Part shown: piece after piece, positions 8,115 to 16,247 of the stretch
Numbering within the stretch: the stretch's first letter is position 1
How the letters are laid out: every line of letters starts with the position of its first letter
Source: DATJQF01 sp035505995
GTDB taxonomy: Bacteria; Bacteroidota; Bacteroidia; Bacteroidales; FEN-979
NCBI GenBank assembly: GCA_035505995.1
Contig: DATJQF010000224.1
Coordinates: forward strand, 1 to 29,913
DNA: 29,913 bases
Direction of reading: 5' to 3'
Program-made: the position numbers and the translations under genes
The notes under the pieces: generated by a model
Seen by the model: the letters and a program-made list of their open reading frames with translations, nothing else
Told to the model about the DNA's origin: nothing
Database searches by the model: none

Positions 8115-10489
8115 AGGTGAACCTACAGATCGATGGAAAGTCTTACGAGGTGACTCCCGGCAGGAACCTGCTGGAAACCTGTCTGGCACTGGGCTTCGAT
8201 CTGCCTTATTTCTGCTATCACCCGGCCATGGGCTCCGTCGGGGCCTGCCGGCAATGCGCGGTGAAGAAATTCAAGGATGCGAACGATAAGAAAGGAAGGA
8301 TCGTCATGTCGTGCATGGAGCCGGTGACAGAGGGCATGATCATTTCCATTGAGGATCCGGAAGCCAGGGCCTTCCGCAAGAGCATTATCGAAGGCCTGAT
8401 GCTGAACCATCCGCACGATTGCCCTGTCTGCGACGAGGGTGGGGAATGTCACCTGCAGGATATGACGGTCATGACCGGCCACAACTACCGTCGCACCACC
8501 TTCCGGAAACGCACCTATCGCAATCAGTATCTCGGTCCGTTCATCAATCACGAAATGAACCGCTGCATCCAGTGCTACCGGTGCGTGCGGTTTTACCGGG
8601 ATTATGCCGGCGGAAAGGACTTCGGGGTGTTCGGATCCCACGATCATGTCTATTTCGGAAGGTTCGAAGAAGGAAAGCTGGAAAGCGAATTCAGCGGGAA
8701 CCTGGTGGAAGTTTGCCCCACCGGTGTTTTCACCGACAAGACCCTCCGGGAACATTATACCCGCAAATGGGATCTGACCTATGCCCCCTCCGTTTGCCCT
8801 CACTGCAGCGCAGGATGCAACCTCATCCTCGGGGAGCGCTATGGTACGCTCCGCCGGGTCCTGAGCCGGTACAACGGTTCCGTGAACGGGTATTTCATTT
8901 GCGACCGCGGCAGGTTCGGGTATGAATTCGTGAACGATGAAAACCGGCTCCGCAAGTTTTTGCTGAGGACATCCAAAGAAAAGCCCCAGCAGGATGCCGG
9001 GGAAGAGACTATAAATTCTGTTCTTGCCACGGCTTTTTCTCCCGGGAAAAATGTGATCGGCATCGGCTCCCCGGAAGCCTCCCTGGAAGCGAACTTTGCC
9101 CTGCACAGGCTGGTCGGGGAAGAAAATTTCTATGCCGGTCTGGCGGCAGAGGAAGATGAAAAGGTACGGTTGGCTGTCAGTATCCTGCAAAACGGGAAAA
9201 CACATTCCCCTTCATTAAAGGAAATAGAAAAAGCCGATGCCGTTCTGATCCTCGGGGAGGATATTCAGAAAATCGTTCCGATGGCTGCACTTGCCGTCCG
9301 GCAGGCAGCCCGTACGGTACCGGTCGGAAAAGCAGTGCGGTCGGGAATTCATGAATGGCAGGATACCGCTGTCAGGGACCGGATCCAGGATCAGCGAAGC
9401 CCGGTGTTCCTATTGACCCCGGAAGCGACCTCCCTGGATGAGATCGCCACAGACATCTTCCGGGGTTCCCCGGAAGAGATCGCCGGAATCGGATCCGCCG
9501 TGGCCGCCCTGATAAAAAAACAACCGGCGAAGAGCCAAGAACTCAAAACGGGAAGCCGGGAGCTGGCGGGAAAGATCGCTGCCGCACTGACGGAAGCCTC
9601 GAACGCTCTGATTATAACGGGGACCGGGTCCGGGTCGACGGGTATCCTGAAAGCAGCCGCGGCCGTGGCGGAATCGTTATCCCCGGCGGGAAAGAAAACG
9701 AATCTATCCATCCTGTTTCCCGAAAGCAATACGCTGGGGCTGGGATTAATGGATCCCCGGCCGTTTAAAGAGGCTGCGGAAAGGATCCGCCAGGGAAACA
9801 CAGACACCCTTGTTATCCTGGAAAATGACCTGTATGAGAGATTTGAAAAGGAAGAAATGGATCAACTCTTCGACCGGTGCAGGCAGGTCGTCGTGCTTCA
9901 TTACCGGGAGAATGAAAGTACCGGGAAAGCGGATATCGTGATACCGGCAGGTACCTTTGCGGAGTCGGAAGGCACCCTGGTGAACCATGAAGGGCGGGCG
10001 CAGCGTTTTTACCAGGTGTTCCCGCAGGGAAACTCAGTTAAGGAAAGCTGGCGAAGGATCGGCGAGATCATCAAGCTGTCGGGAATAGCGGATGCGGTTC
10101 CGTGGGAAACCTTTGATGAACTCGTGAAAGAGATGGCAGAGGCATTCCCGGTCTTTGCAGGGATCCGGGAACATATCCCGGACGCAGATTACCGGATGCT
10201 GAATTCAAAACTTAAACGGCAGACCAGCCGGTACAGCGGACGTACCGCGATGAATGCGAATATTGCCGTCAGCGAACCGGCGCCGCCGCAGGATCCGGAT
10301 ACCCCCTTCACTTTCACGATGGAGGGTGAGGAAGAATCGCCTCCTTCGTCGCTGGTGCCTTTTTACTGGGTCCCGGGCTGGAACTCCTGCCAGGCTATCA
10401 ATTTCTACCTGGATGAGCCAGACGGGCATCTGAAAGGGGGGGATCCCGGCATACGAATTATTGAACCCGATACACAAAACAGTCCATGA
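8111..10489 (+). CDS. nuoG: NADH-quinone oxidoreductase subunit G
   Basis: NuoG is the large iron-sulfur subunit of the peripheral arm. The N-terminal ferredoxin domain shows N1b ligands Cys35, Cys46, Cys49 and Cys68. N5 is seen as His100 with Cys104, Cys107 and Cys113 (HPHDCPVCDEGGEC), and N4 as Cys152, Cys155, Cys158 and Cys202. The extra cluster N7 found only in some bacteria is also encoded: Cys229, Cys232, Cys236 (CPHCSAGC) and Cys264 (FICDRGRFGYEF). The molybdopterin-like C-terminal part is degenerate and shorter than in E. coli: the total is 792 residues against about 908. The extreme C-terminus (VPGWNSCQAINFYLDEPDGH) keeps the E. coli-like end. It overlaps both nuoF and nuoH by 4 bp. 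Confidence 0.96.
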   Translation: MKVNLQIDGKSYEVTPGRNLLETCLALGFDLPYFCYHPAMGSVGACRQCAVKKFKDANDKKGRIVMSCMEPVTEGMIISIEDPEARAFRKSIIEGLMLNHPHDCPVCDEGGECHLQDMTVMTGHNYRRTTFRKRTYRNQYLGPFINHEMNRCIQCYRCVRFYRDYAGGKDFGVFGSHDHVYFGRFEEGKLESEFSGNLVEVCPTGVFTDKTLREHYTRKWDLTYAPSVCPHCSAGCNLILGERYGTLRRVLSRYNGSVNGYFICDRGRFGYEFVNDENRLRKFLLRTSKEKPQQDAGEETINSVLATAFSPGKNVIGIGSPEASLEANFALHRLVGEENFYAGLAAEEDEKVRLAVSILQNGKTHSPSLKEIEKADAVLILGEDIQKIVPMAALAVRQAARTVPVGKAVRSGIHEWQDTAVRDRIQDQRSPVFLLTPEATSLDEIATDIFRGSPEEIAGIGSAVAALIKKQPAKSQELKTGSRELAGKIAAALTEASNALIITGTGSGSTGILKAAAAVAESLSPAGKKTNLSILFPESNTLGLGLMDPRPFKEAAERIRQGNTDTLVILENDLYERFEKEEMDQLFDRCRQVVVLHYRENESTGKADIVIPAGTFAESEGTLVNHEGRAQRFYQVFPQGNSVKESWRRIGEIIKLSGIADAVPWETFDELVKEMAEAFPVFAGIREHIPDADYRMLNSKLKRQTSRYSGRTAMNANIAVSEPAPPQDPDTPFTFTMEGEEESPPSSLVPFYWVPGWNSCQAINFYLDEPDGHLKGGDPGIRIIEPDTQNSP

Positions 10490-11430
10490 CCTATGCTCTC
10501 ATCATAGCGGGCGTCCTATTGATCGTGCTTACCATAGCCGCAGGGCTGATTTATGTGGAGCGCAGGCTGCTGGGGCTATGGCAGGACCGGTACGGGCCCA
10601 ACCGGGTGGGACCCTTCGGGCTTACGCAGGTCCTGGCCGACATGATCAAGATCTTCTTCAAGGAAGACTGGATCCCGCCGTTTGCCGATAAAGCCGTATT
10701 TATCCTGGCGCCCGGGGTGCTGATCTTCACGATCCTGCTCACGTTCGCCGTGGTTCCGTTTGCCCCTGGCTTCAATGTCTTCGATTCCAATATTGCGCTG
10801 CTCTTCTTCCTGGGCAATTCGTCGCTGGGGGTTTACAGCGTGGTGCTGGGCGGGTGGGCGTCCAATAACAAATATTCCCTGCTGGGCGCCATGAGGGCGT
10901 CGGCCCAGATGCTGACCTACGAGGTCTTCATGGGACTTTCCCTGATGGGAGTGGTGATGATGGCCGACAGCTTCAACCTCCGGGAGATCGTCGAGGCCCA
11001 GCGCCATATCTGGTTCGTATTCCCCCAATTCATTGGGTTTGTGATCTTCCTGATCGCGGGGATCGCGGAAACCCACCGGCTTCCGTTCGATATTCCCGAA
11101 GCGGAAGGAGAGCTGGTGGCGGGGTATCATTCGGAATATTCGGGGATGAAGTTCGGGATGTTCTTCGTCGGCGAATATCTGGGCGTCACCCTCATCTCGG
11201 CGCTGATCGTGATCCTGTTTTTCGGCGGGTGGCTGGGACCTTCGTTCCTGCCGCCGGTGTTATGGTTCTTTTTAAAAACAGGGGTCTTCATCGGCTTCTT
11301 CATCCTGCTGCGGGCTTCCCTGCCGCGGCCGCGATATGATCAGCTGATGAACGTGGGATGGAAGATCCTGCTGCCCCTGGCGTTATTGAATATCCTGGTC
11401 ACCGGTGCAATTTTAATATTGATCAAATAA
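10486..11430 (+). CDS. nuoH: NADH-quinone oxidoreductase subunit H
   Basis: NuoH is the membrane subunit that forms most of the quinone chamber and the link to the first proton path. At 314 residues it matches the usual length (about 325) and has about eight hydrophobic segments. Conserved parts are YVERRLLGLWQDRYGPNRVG, the loop ETHRLPFDIPEAEGELVAGY with its row of acidic residues, HSEYSGMKFGMFFVGEY, and RASLPRPRYDQLMNVGWK near the end. The start is set by the ATGA overlap with nuoG. One base separates its stop from the nuoI start. Confidence 0.97.
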   Translation: MTYALIIAGVLLIVLTIAAGLIYVERRLLGLWQDRYGPNRVGPFGLTQVLADMIKIFFKEDWIPPFADKAVFILAPGVLIFTILLTFAVVPFAPGFNVFDSNIALLFFLGNSSLGVYSVVLGGWASNNKYSLLGAMRASAQMLTYEVFMGLSLMGVVMMADSFNLREIVEAQRHIWFVFPQFIGFVIFLIAGIAETHRLPFDIPEAEGELVAGYHSEYSGMKFGMFFVGEYLGVTLISALIVILFFGGWLGPSFLPPVLWFFLKTGVFIGFFILLRASLPRPRYDQLMNVGWKILLPLALLNILVTGAILILIK

Positions 11431-11431
11431 C

Positions 11432-11947
11432 ATGTTCAGCATCATCCGAACCATCTGGTACACCTTCCTGCACGCCTTCCATAAAAGGGAGACCGTACAG
11501 TACCCGGAAGAGAAGCCGTACCTGCCTCCCCGGTACCGGGGCCGGATCATTCTCAGCCGGGATCCCGACGGACAGGAGCGATGCGTAGCCTGCTACCTCT
11601 GCGCCGCCGCCTGCCCGGTGGATTGCATTGCGCTCCAGGCCACGGAGGATGAAGCAGGAAGAAGGTACCCTGAATTCTTCCGGATCAACTTTTCCCGGTG
11701 CATCTATTGCGGGTTCTGCGAAGACGCCTGCCCTACCTATGCCATCCAGCTCACCCCCGATTTTGAAATGGGAGAGTACAACCGGCAGAATATGGTGTAT
11801 GAGAAGGAGCATCTGCTGATCCGGGGGGAAGGGAAATACCATGGGTATAATTTCTACCGCGTGGCCGGAGTGGCGGTCGGGGTGAAAGAAAAGGGTGCCG
11901 GAAGCAACGAAGAGGGTCCGGTCGATTTAAAAAGCCTGATGCCGTGA
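11432..11947 (+). CDS. nuoI: NADH-quinone oxidoreductase subunit I
   Basis: NuoI passes electrons through two [4Fe-4S] clusters (N6a and N6b) towards NuoB. Both ferredoxin motifs are intact: Cys51, Cys54, Cys57, Cys61 (CVACYLCAAACP) and Cys90, Cys93, Cys96, Cys100 (CIYCGFCEDACP). The N-terminal amphipathic part (IIRTIWYTFLHAFHKRETVQ) fits membrane docking next to NuoH. At 171 residues it is close to E. coli NuoI (180). The last 30 residues are variable. It overlaps nuoJ by 4 bp. Confidence 0.97.
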   Translation: MFSIIRTIWYTFLHAFHKRETVQYPEEKPYLPPRYRGRIILSRDPDGQERCVACYLCAAACPVDCIALQATEDEAGRRYPEFFRINFSRCIYCGFCEDACPTYAIQLTPDFEMGEYNRQNMVYEKEHLLIRGEGKYHGYNFYRVAGVAVGVKEKGAGSNEEGPVDLKSLMP

Positions 11948-12495
11948 ATATCATCTTTTACATAGCCGCCGCCGTTGCGGTGGTCTCTACCTTCCTCGCC
12001 ATTACCGGCAGGAATGCGATCCATGCGCTGCTCTTCCTGATCCTGTCGCTCCTCTCGATATCCGTGATTTTTTATATCCTGGGCGCCCCCTTCATTGCCG
12101 CTCTTGAGGTGATCATTTATGCCGGCGCTATCATGGTGCTGTTCATCTTCGTGATCATGATGCTGAATATCGGACAGGAAAAGGGCATGGAAAAGAAATG
12201 GATGCACCCGCGGATGTGGGTGATCCCCTCCCTGCTGGCATTTATCCTGCTGCTGGACTTCGTATTCATGCTGTACACGCTGAAGCAGCAACCTTTCATC
12301 GGACGGATCGTCCTTCCGAAGGAGGTGGGGATCTCCCTGTTCACCACGTACCTTCTCGGGGTGGAGATCTCGGGGATGCTATTGCTGGCGGGGATTGTCG
12401 GTGCCTACCACCTGGGCAGGCAAAAGAAAAAGGTCTTCCACCGTTTCCTGGAAAAGGAAGCGGTGCCGGAAACGGATGAAAAAGTGATACAATGA
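11944..12495 (+). CDS. nuoJ: NADH-quinone oxidoreductase subunit J
   Basis: This 183-residue membrane subunit has about five hydrophobic helices, as usual for NuoJ (184 in E. coli). The family signature on the third helix is GAPFIAALEVIIYAGAIMVL, the region of the flexible pi-bulge implicated in coupling. The start codon is GTG at 11944, fixed by the GTGA overlap with the nuoI stop. All other nuo genes use ATG, so this start may be weaker and depend on coupling to nuoI. The C-terminal tail after residue 165 is charged and cytoplasmic. It ends 7 bp before nuoK. Confidence 0.95.
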   Translation: MNIIFYIAAAVAVVSTFLAITGRNAIHALLFLILSLLSISVIFYILGAPFIAALEVIIYAGAIMVLFIFVIMMLNIGQEKGMEKKWMHPRMWVIPSLLAFILLLDFVFMLYTLKQQPFIGRIVLPKEVGISLFTTYLLGVEISGMLLLAGIVGAYHLGRQKKKVFHRFLEKEAVPETDEKVIQ

Positions 12496-12502
12496 ATCTG
12501 CC

Positions 12503-12814
12503 ATGGTAACGATCCCGGTTGAAATACAGATCCTCTTTGCCTCGGTCCTGTTCCTGCTGGGGCTGGTGGGCGTGCTGGTGCGCAGGAATATCATCTTCAT
12601 GCTGATGTCGGTGGAGATCATGTTCAACAGTGCCGGGCTCATCTTTATCATTGCCGGGAGCCACTGGGCCCAGGTGGACGGGCAGGTTATGTTCATCTTC
12701 ATCCTGGCCGTTGCTGCAGCAGAGGTCTCGGTGGGACTGGCTATCATCCTGCAGATGTACCACCACTATAAATCGGTGGATGTGGATCAGTTAAACAAGC
12801 TGAAAGACGCATGA
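12503..12814 (+). CDS. nuoK: NADH-quinone oxidoreductase subunit K
   Basis: NuoK is a three-helix proton-channel subunit related to MrpC. The 103 residues match the family. The two essential membrane glutamates are present: Glu38 in MLMSVEIMFNSAGL and Glu74 in AVAAAEVSVGLAIIL, corresponding to E. coli Glu36 and Glu72. Arg27-Arg28 lie in the first loop (VLVRRNIIFM). The stop overlaps the nuoL ATG by 4 bp. Confidence 0.97.
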   Translation: MVTIPVEIQILFASVLFLLGLVGVLVRRNIIFMLMSVEIMFNSAGLIFIIAGSHWAQVDGQVMFIFILAVAAAEVSVGLAIILQMYHHYKSVDVDQLNKLKDA

Positions 12815-14688
12815 AGATCCTGCTGGCCCTCATACCGATCCTGCCGTTTGCCGGCTTCCTGGTCCTGGCCCTGTTCGGGGGCAGGCTGTCCCGGAAGGCC
12901 GTGGCTCTCGTCGGGACCGGCTCTGTCGGGATCCCTGCCCTGCTCACGCTGCTGCTGGGCATCAATTTCCTGTTATCACCGCCTGCTTCCGGAGCGACGG
13001 TCGTGAAACTATGGGAATGGATGAACACGGCCGGACTTGCCATCGCGGTTACCTTCCGGCTGGATTCACTCTCCCTGGTCTTCCTGTTCGTCATCACCTT
13101 CGTCGGGTTCCTGATCCATGTCTATTCCGTGGGATTCATGGCCGGGGATGAAGGCTATTCAAGGTTCTTCGCTTATATGAACCTGTTCGTCAGCTCCATG
13201 CTGATCCTGGTGCTGGGCGACAACCTGTTGCTGTTATACCTGGGGTGGGAGGGCGTTGGGCTTTGCAGCTACCTGCTGATCGGGTTCTGGTACTCGGAGC
13301 CGGCCAACGGGTATGCAGCCCGGAAAGCATTCATCGTGACCCGGATCGGGGATGTGGCAATGATCATCGGGCTGATCCTCTTATTTGTCAACCTGGGAAC
13401 ATTGAATATCGAAGATCTGATGCGGCAGGTTCCCCAGAAATGGGGTCTCGGGTCCCCGTTAGCGATATGGAGCGCAGCCCTGCTCCTGGGTGGCGCGGTC
13501 GGTAAGTCGGCCCAGCTTCCCCTGCAGACGTGGCTTCCCGATGCCATGGCAGGTCCCTCCCCGGTAAGCGCCCTGATCCATGCCGCCACCATGGTCACGG
13601 CGGGAGTGTACCTGATCGCAAGAACCCACGTGCTGTTTGCGATGGCACCGGTCATCCAGGCAACCGTTGCGGTGATCGGGGCGCTCACCCTGCTGCTGGC
13701 GGGATTCAGCGCCCTTGCCCAGCATGACCTGAAACGGGTCCTCGCTTACTCCACCATCAGCCAGATCGGGTATATGTTCCTGGCATTAGGAGTGGGAGCC
13801 TGGTCGGCCGGGATCTTCCATTTCATGGTCCATGCGTTCTTCAAAGCCCTTTTATTCCTGGCAGGCGGGGCCGTGATCCTGGTGCTCCACGAGGAACATG
13901 ATATTCATAAGATGGGAGGGTTGCGGAAAAGACTGCCCGTGGTGTTCTGGACCTTCCTGATCGGGTCGGCATCCCTCGCCGCGCTGCCTTTGGTCACGGC
14001 AGGCTTTTACTCCAAGGATGCCATCCTGTGGTTTGCCTGGTCGTCGGATAAAGGGAATTTCTGGCTCTGGCTGGCCGGAACGGTCGGCGCGTTCATCACC
14101 TCCCTTTATACCTTCCGACTGGTATTCCTCACGTTTTTCGGGGAAGTGAAAACCGAGCCTTCCCGGATGCCGGGCCGCAACATGACCGTGCCGATGGTGG
14201 TCCTGGCGTTCTTCTCGCTGGTAGCCGGCTTTATCGAGCTTCCCGGTTCCATGGGACATTTCCATCTGTTCTCGGGGTGGCTGGACCGGATGCTGCCCGC
14301 CGTGGTCACGGCTCACGAATCCATCCCGGAATTTGTATTCCAGATCATTGCCGGGGTGATCTCCCTTTCCGGGATCGGGTTGGCGTATATGCTTTATTTC
14401 AGGAAGTCTTCCCTTGCGGAAGCCTTTGACAGGAGCCGGTTGAACCGGTTCTTTTATCATGGCTGGGAGTTCGACCGTCTGTATGATCTGCTTTTTGTAC
14501 GGCCGGTGGTCTGGCTCTCGGAGATCAATAAGAACGACTTTTTCGACCTGTTCAACAAAGGCATTGCCCGGGTAACGGTATATTTCTATGAAACTCTCCG
14601 GGTGACTCAGAACGGGAAGCTGCGGTGGTACCTGGCGGCCATGGCGATCGGGATTGCATTCATCTTAACCCTGATTATGAACTTATGA
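12811..14688 (+). CDS. nuoL: NADH-quinone oxidoreductase subunit L
   Basis: NuoL is the distal antiporter-like proton-pumping subunit, with the long lateral helix that runs along the membrane arm. The 625 residues match E. coli (613). Key channel residues are Glu147 in LYLGWEGVGLCSYLLIGFW and Lys232 in GGAVGKSAQLPLQTWLPDAM. The broken-helix region PVSALIHAATMVTAGVYLIA and the HDLKRVLAYSTISQIGYM motif are intact. The C-terminal 150 residues include an amphipathic stretch and a final membrane helix, as expected for the lateral arm. It is coupled to nuoM by ATGA at 14685-14688. Confidence 0.97.
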   Translation: MKILLALIPILPFAGFLVLALFGGRLSRKAVALVGTGSVGIPALLTLLLGINFLLSPPASGATVVKLWEWMNTAGLAIAVTFRLDSLSLVFLFVITFVGFLIHVYSVGFMAGDEGYSRFFAYMNLFVSSMLILVLGDNLLLLYLGWEGVGLCSYLLIGFWYSEPANGYAARKAFIVTRIGDVAMIIGLILLFVNLGTLNIEDLMRQVPQKWGLGSPLAIWSAALLLGGAVGKSAQLPLQTWLPDAMAGPSPVSALIHAATMVTAGVYLIARTHVLFAMAPVIQATVAVIGALTLLLAGFSALAQHDLKRVLAYSTISQIGYMFLALGVGAWSAGIFHFMVHAFFKALLFLAGGAVILVLHEEHDIHKMGGLRKRLPVVFWTFLIGSASLAALPLVTAGFYSKDAILWFAWSSDKGNFWLWLAGTVGAFITSLYTFRLVFLTFFGEVKTEPSRMPGRNMTVPMVVLAFFSLVAGFIELPGSMGHFHLFSGWLDRMLPAVVTAHESIPEFVFQIIAGVISLSGIGLAYMLYFRKSSLAEAFDRSRLNRFFYHGWEFDRLYDLLFVRPVVWLSEINKNDFFDLFNKGIARVTVYFYETLRVTQNGKLRWYLAAMAIGIAFILTLIMNL

Positions 14689-16247
14689 TCCTGGTATACC
14701 TCATCGGGATATTACTGGTCGCCGGGCTGATTAGCTGGCTGACAGGGAAGCGAAGCAGTATGATGCCCCGCATCATCTCCCTGGCCGCCCTGGCGGCGGA
14801 TCTGATCCTGCTGGTAACCGCCTGGCTGAAGGGTAATCCCGCGGGTGGCAGCGGCTGGCTGATCGATTACCACGTAAGCTGGATCCCGCAGTTCGGGATC
14901 GGGCTGCACCTGGCGATGGATGGATTAAGCGCGCTTCTCCTGCTGCTAACCTTCTTTCTGGGCCTGATCTCCGTCCTGGTCTCCTGGAAAGAGATCCGGG
15001 AACGTTCCGGGTTCTTCCATTTCAACCTGCTCTGGATCCTGGCCGGGATCACCGGCGTGTTCGTTTCCCTGGACCTGTTCCTCTTTTATTTTTTCTGGGA
15101 GCTGATGCTCATCCCGATGTACTTCCTGATCGGGATCTGGGGGCATGAGAACCGCATTTATGCCTCCTATAAATTCTTTATTTACACCCAGGCCGGAGGA
15201 TTGCTGATGTTTATCGCCATCCTGGCGCTTTATTTTATTCACGGTAAAAACACCGGGATCTATACTTTTGATTATACCCTGCTCCTTGGCACTTCCCTGT
15301 CCGGACCGGTCAGTTTCTTGCTGATGCTGGGATTCCTGGCTGCCTTCCTGATCAAGCTGCCGGCGGTACCTTTACACAACTGGCTGCCGGATGCTCATAC
15401 CGAAGCACCTACGGCAGGAAGCGTGATCCTGGCAGGACTCCTGCTGAAGACCGGCGCTTACGGGTTGCTCCGGTTTGTGTTGCCGCTCTTTCCGGCAGCT
15501 TCCGTCAGTTTTGCCCCCGCCGGAATGATCCTGGGGGTGGTCGGGATCCTGTATGGAGCCAAGCTGGCCTATTCGCAGACGGATCTGAAAAGGCTGGTCG
15601 CCTACACCAGTGTCAGCCACATGGGATTTATCCTGGTCGGCGTGTATAGCTTCCAGATGCTTGCCCTGCAGGGGGTGGTGATCCAGATCATTGCCCATGC
15701 CATCAGCACGGGGGCCTTATTTATTCTGGTGGGACAGCTCCAGGAGAGGATCCATACCCGTGACCTGAACCGGATGGGAGGACTGTGGAAACAGGCCCCG
15801 GTAATGGGATCCATGGGAATGGTGTTCATGCTGGCTTCCCTGGGGCTTCCCGGCTTCGGGAATTTTGTCGCGGAATTCCTGATCCTGACCGGAACTTTCC
15901 AGGGTCATATCCTTATTGCCGTCCTCGCCAGCCTGGGACTGATCGCCTCGATGATCTACTCGCTGCGGATCATGCAAAAGGTTTTCTTCGGACCGGAAGG
16001 CAAGGCGGGGAAGGTCACGGATTTCACGTTGCGGGAGAAATTTATTTATGCAACGCTGGTGCTGGCTATCTTTTATATCGGGCTTTTCCCCCGGAAAGTC
16101 ATGGATGCTGCCGGACCGGTGCTCAGCGGAATTCTGAACGGACCTGCGAAAATATCTTCGGCTCCGGCTGATACGCCATCTGTAGGGGAAGGAATTGCAG
16201 GCCGGACTTTTACTATCGACGCTCAACCTGTGAGAATGAGAAAATGA
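14685..16247 (+). CDS. nuoM: NADH-quinone oxidoreductase subunit M
   Basis: NuoM is the middle antiporter-like proton pump of the membrane arm. The frame is open 60 bp further upstream, but that stretch overlaps the end of nuoL and is hydrophilic and unlike NuoM. The ATG overlapping the nuoL stop gives 520 residues beginning MILVYLIGILLVAG, close to E. coli (509). Glu139 lies in FYFFWELMLIPMYFLIGIWG and Lys224 in AAFLIKLPAVPLHNWLPDAH, the conserved charged pair of the proton path. LKRLVAYTSVSHMGFILVG is also present. About 14 hydrophobic segments are seen. The tail after residue 490 is variable. Confidence 0.96.
   Translation: MILVYLIGILLVAGLISWLTGKRSSMMPRIISLAALAADLILLVTAWLKGNPAGGSGWLIDYHVSWIPQFGIGLHLAMDGLSALLLLLTFFLGLISVLVSWKEIRERSGFFHFNLLWILAGITGVFVSLDLFLFYFFWELMLIPMYFLIGIWGHENRIYASYKFFIYTQAGGLLMFIAILALYFIHGKNTGIYTFDYTLLLGTSLSGPVSFLLMLGFLAAFLIKLPAVPLHNWLPDAHTEAPTAGSVILAGLLLKTGAYGLLRFVLPLFPAASVSFAPAGMILGVVGILYGAKLAYSQTDLKRLVAYTSVSHMGFILVGVYSFQMLALQGVVIQIIAHAISTGALFILVGQLQERIHTRDLNRMGGLWKQAPVMGSMGMVFMLASLGLPGFGNFVAEFLILTGTFQGHILIAVLASLGLIASMIYSLRIMQKVFFGPEGKAGKVTDFTLREKFIYATLVLAIFYIGLFPRKVMDAAGPVLSGILNGPAKISSAPADTPSVGEGIAGRTFTIDAQPVRMRK

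Noticed and set aside
8123..9205. 360-codon frame on the minus strand
   Set aside because: It is antisense to nuoG and has no recognisable domain or ribosome-binding site.
14625..14684. Upstream extension of nuoM
   Set aside because: It lies inside the 3' end of nuoL. The ATGA overlap start is the normal arrangement in this operon.
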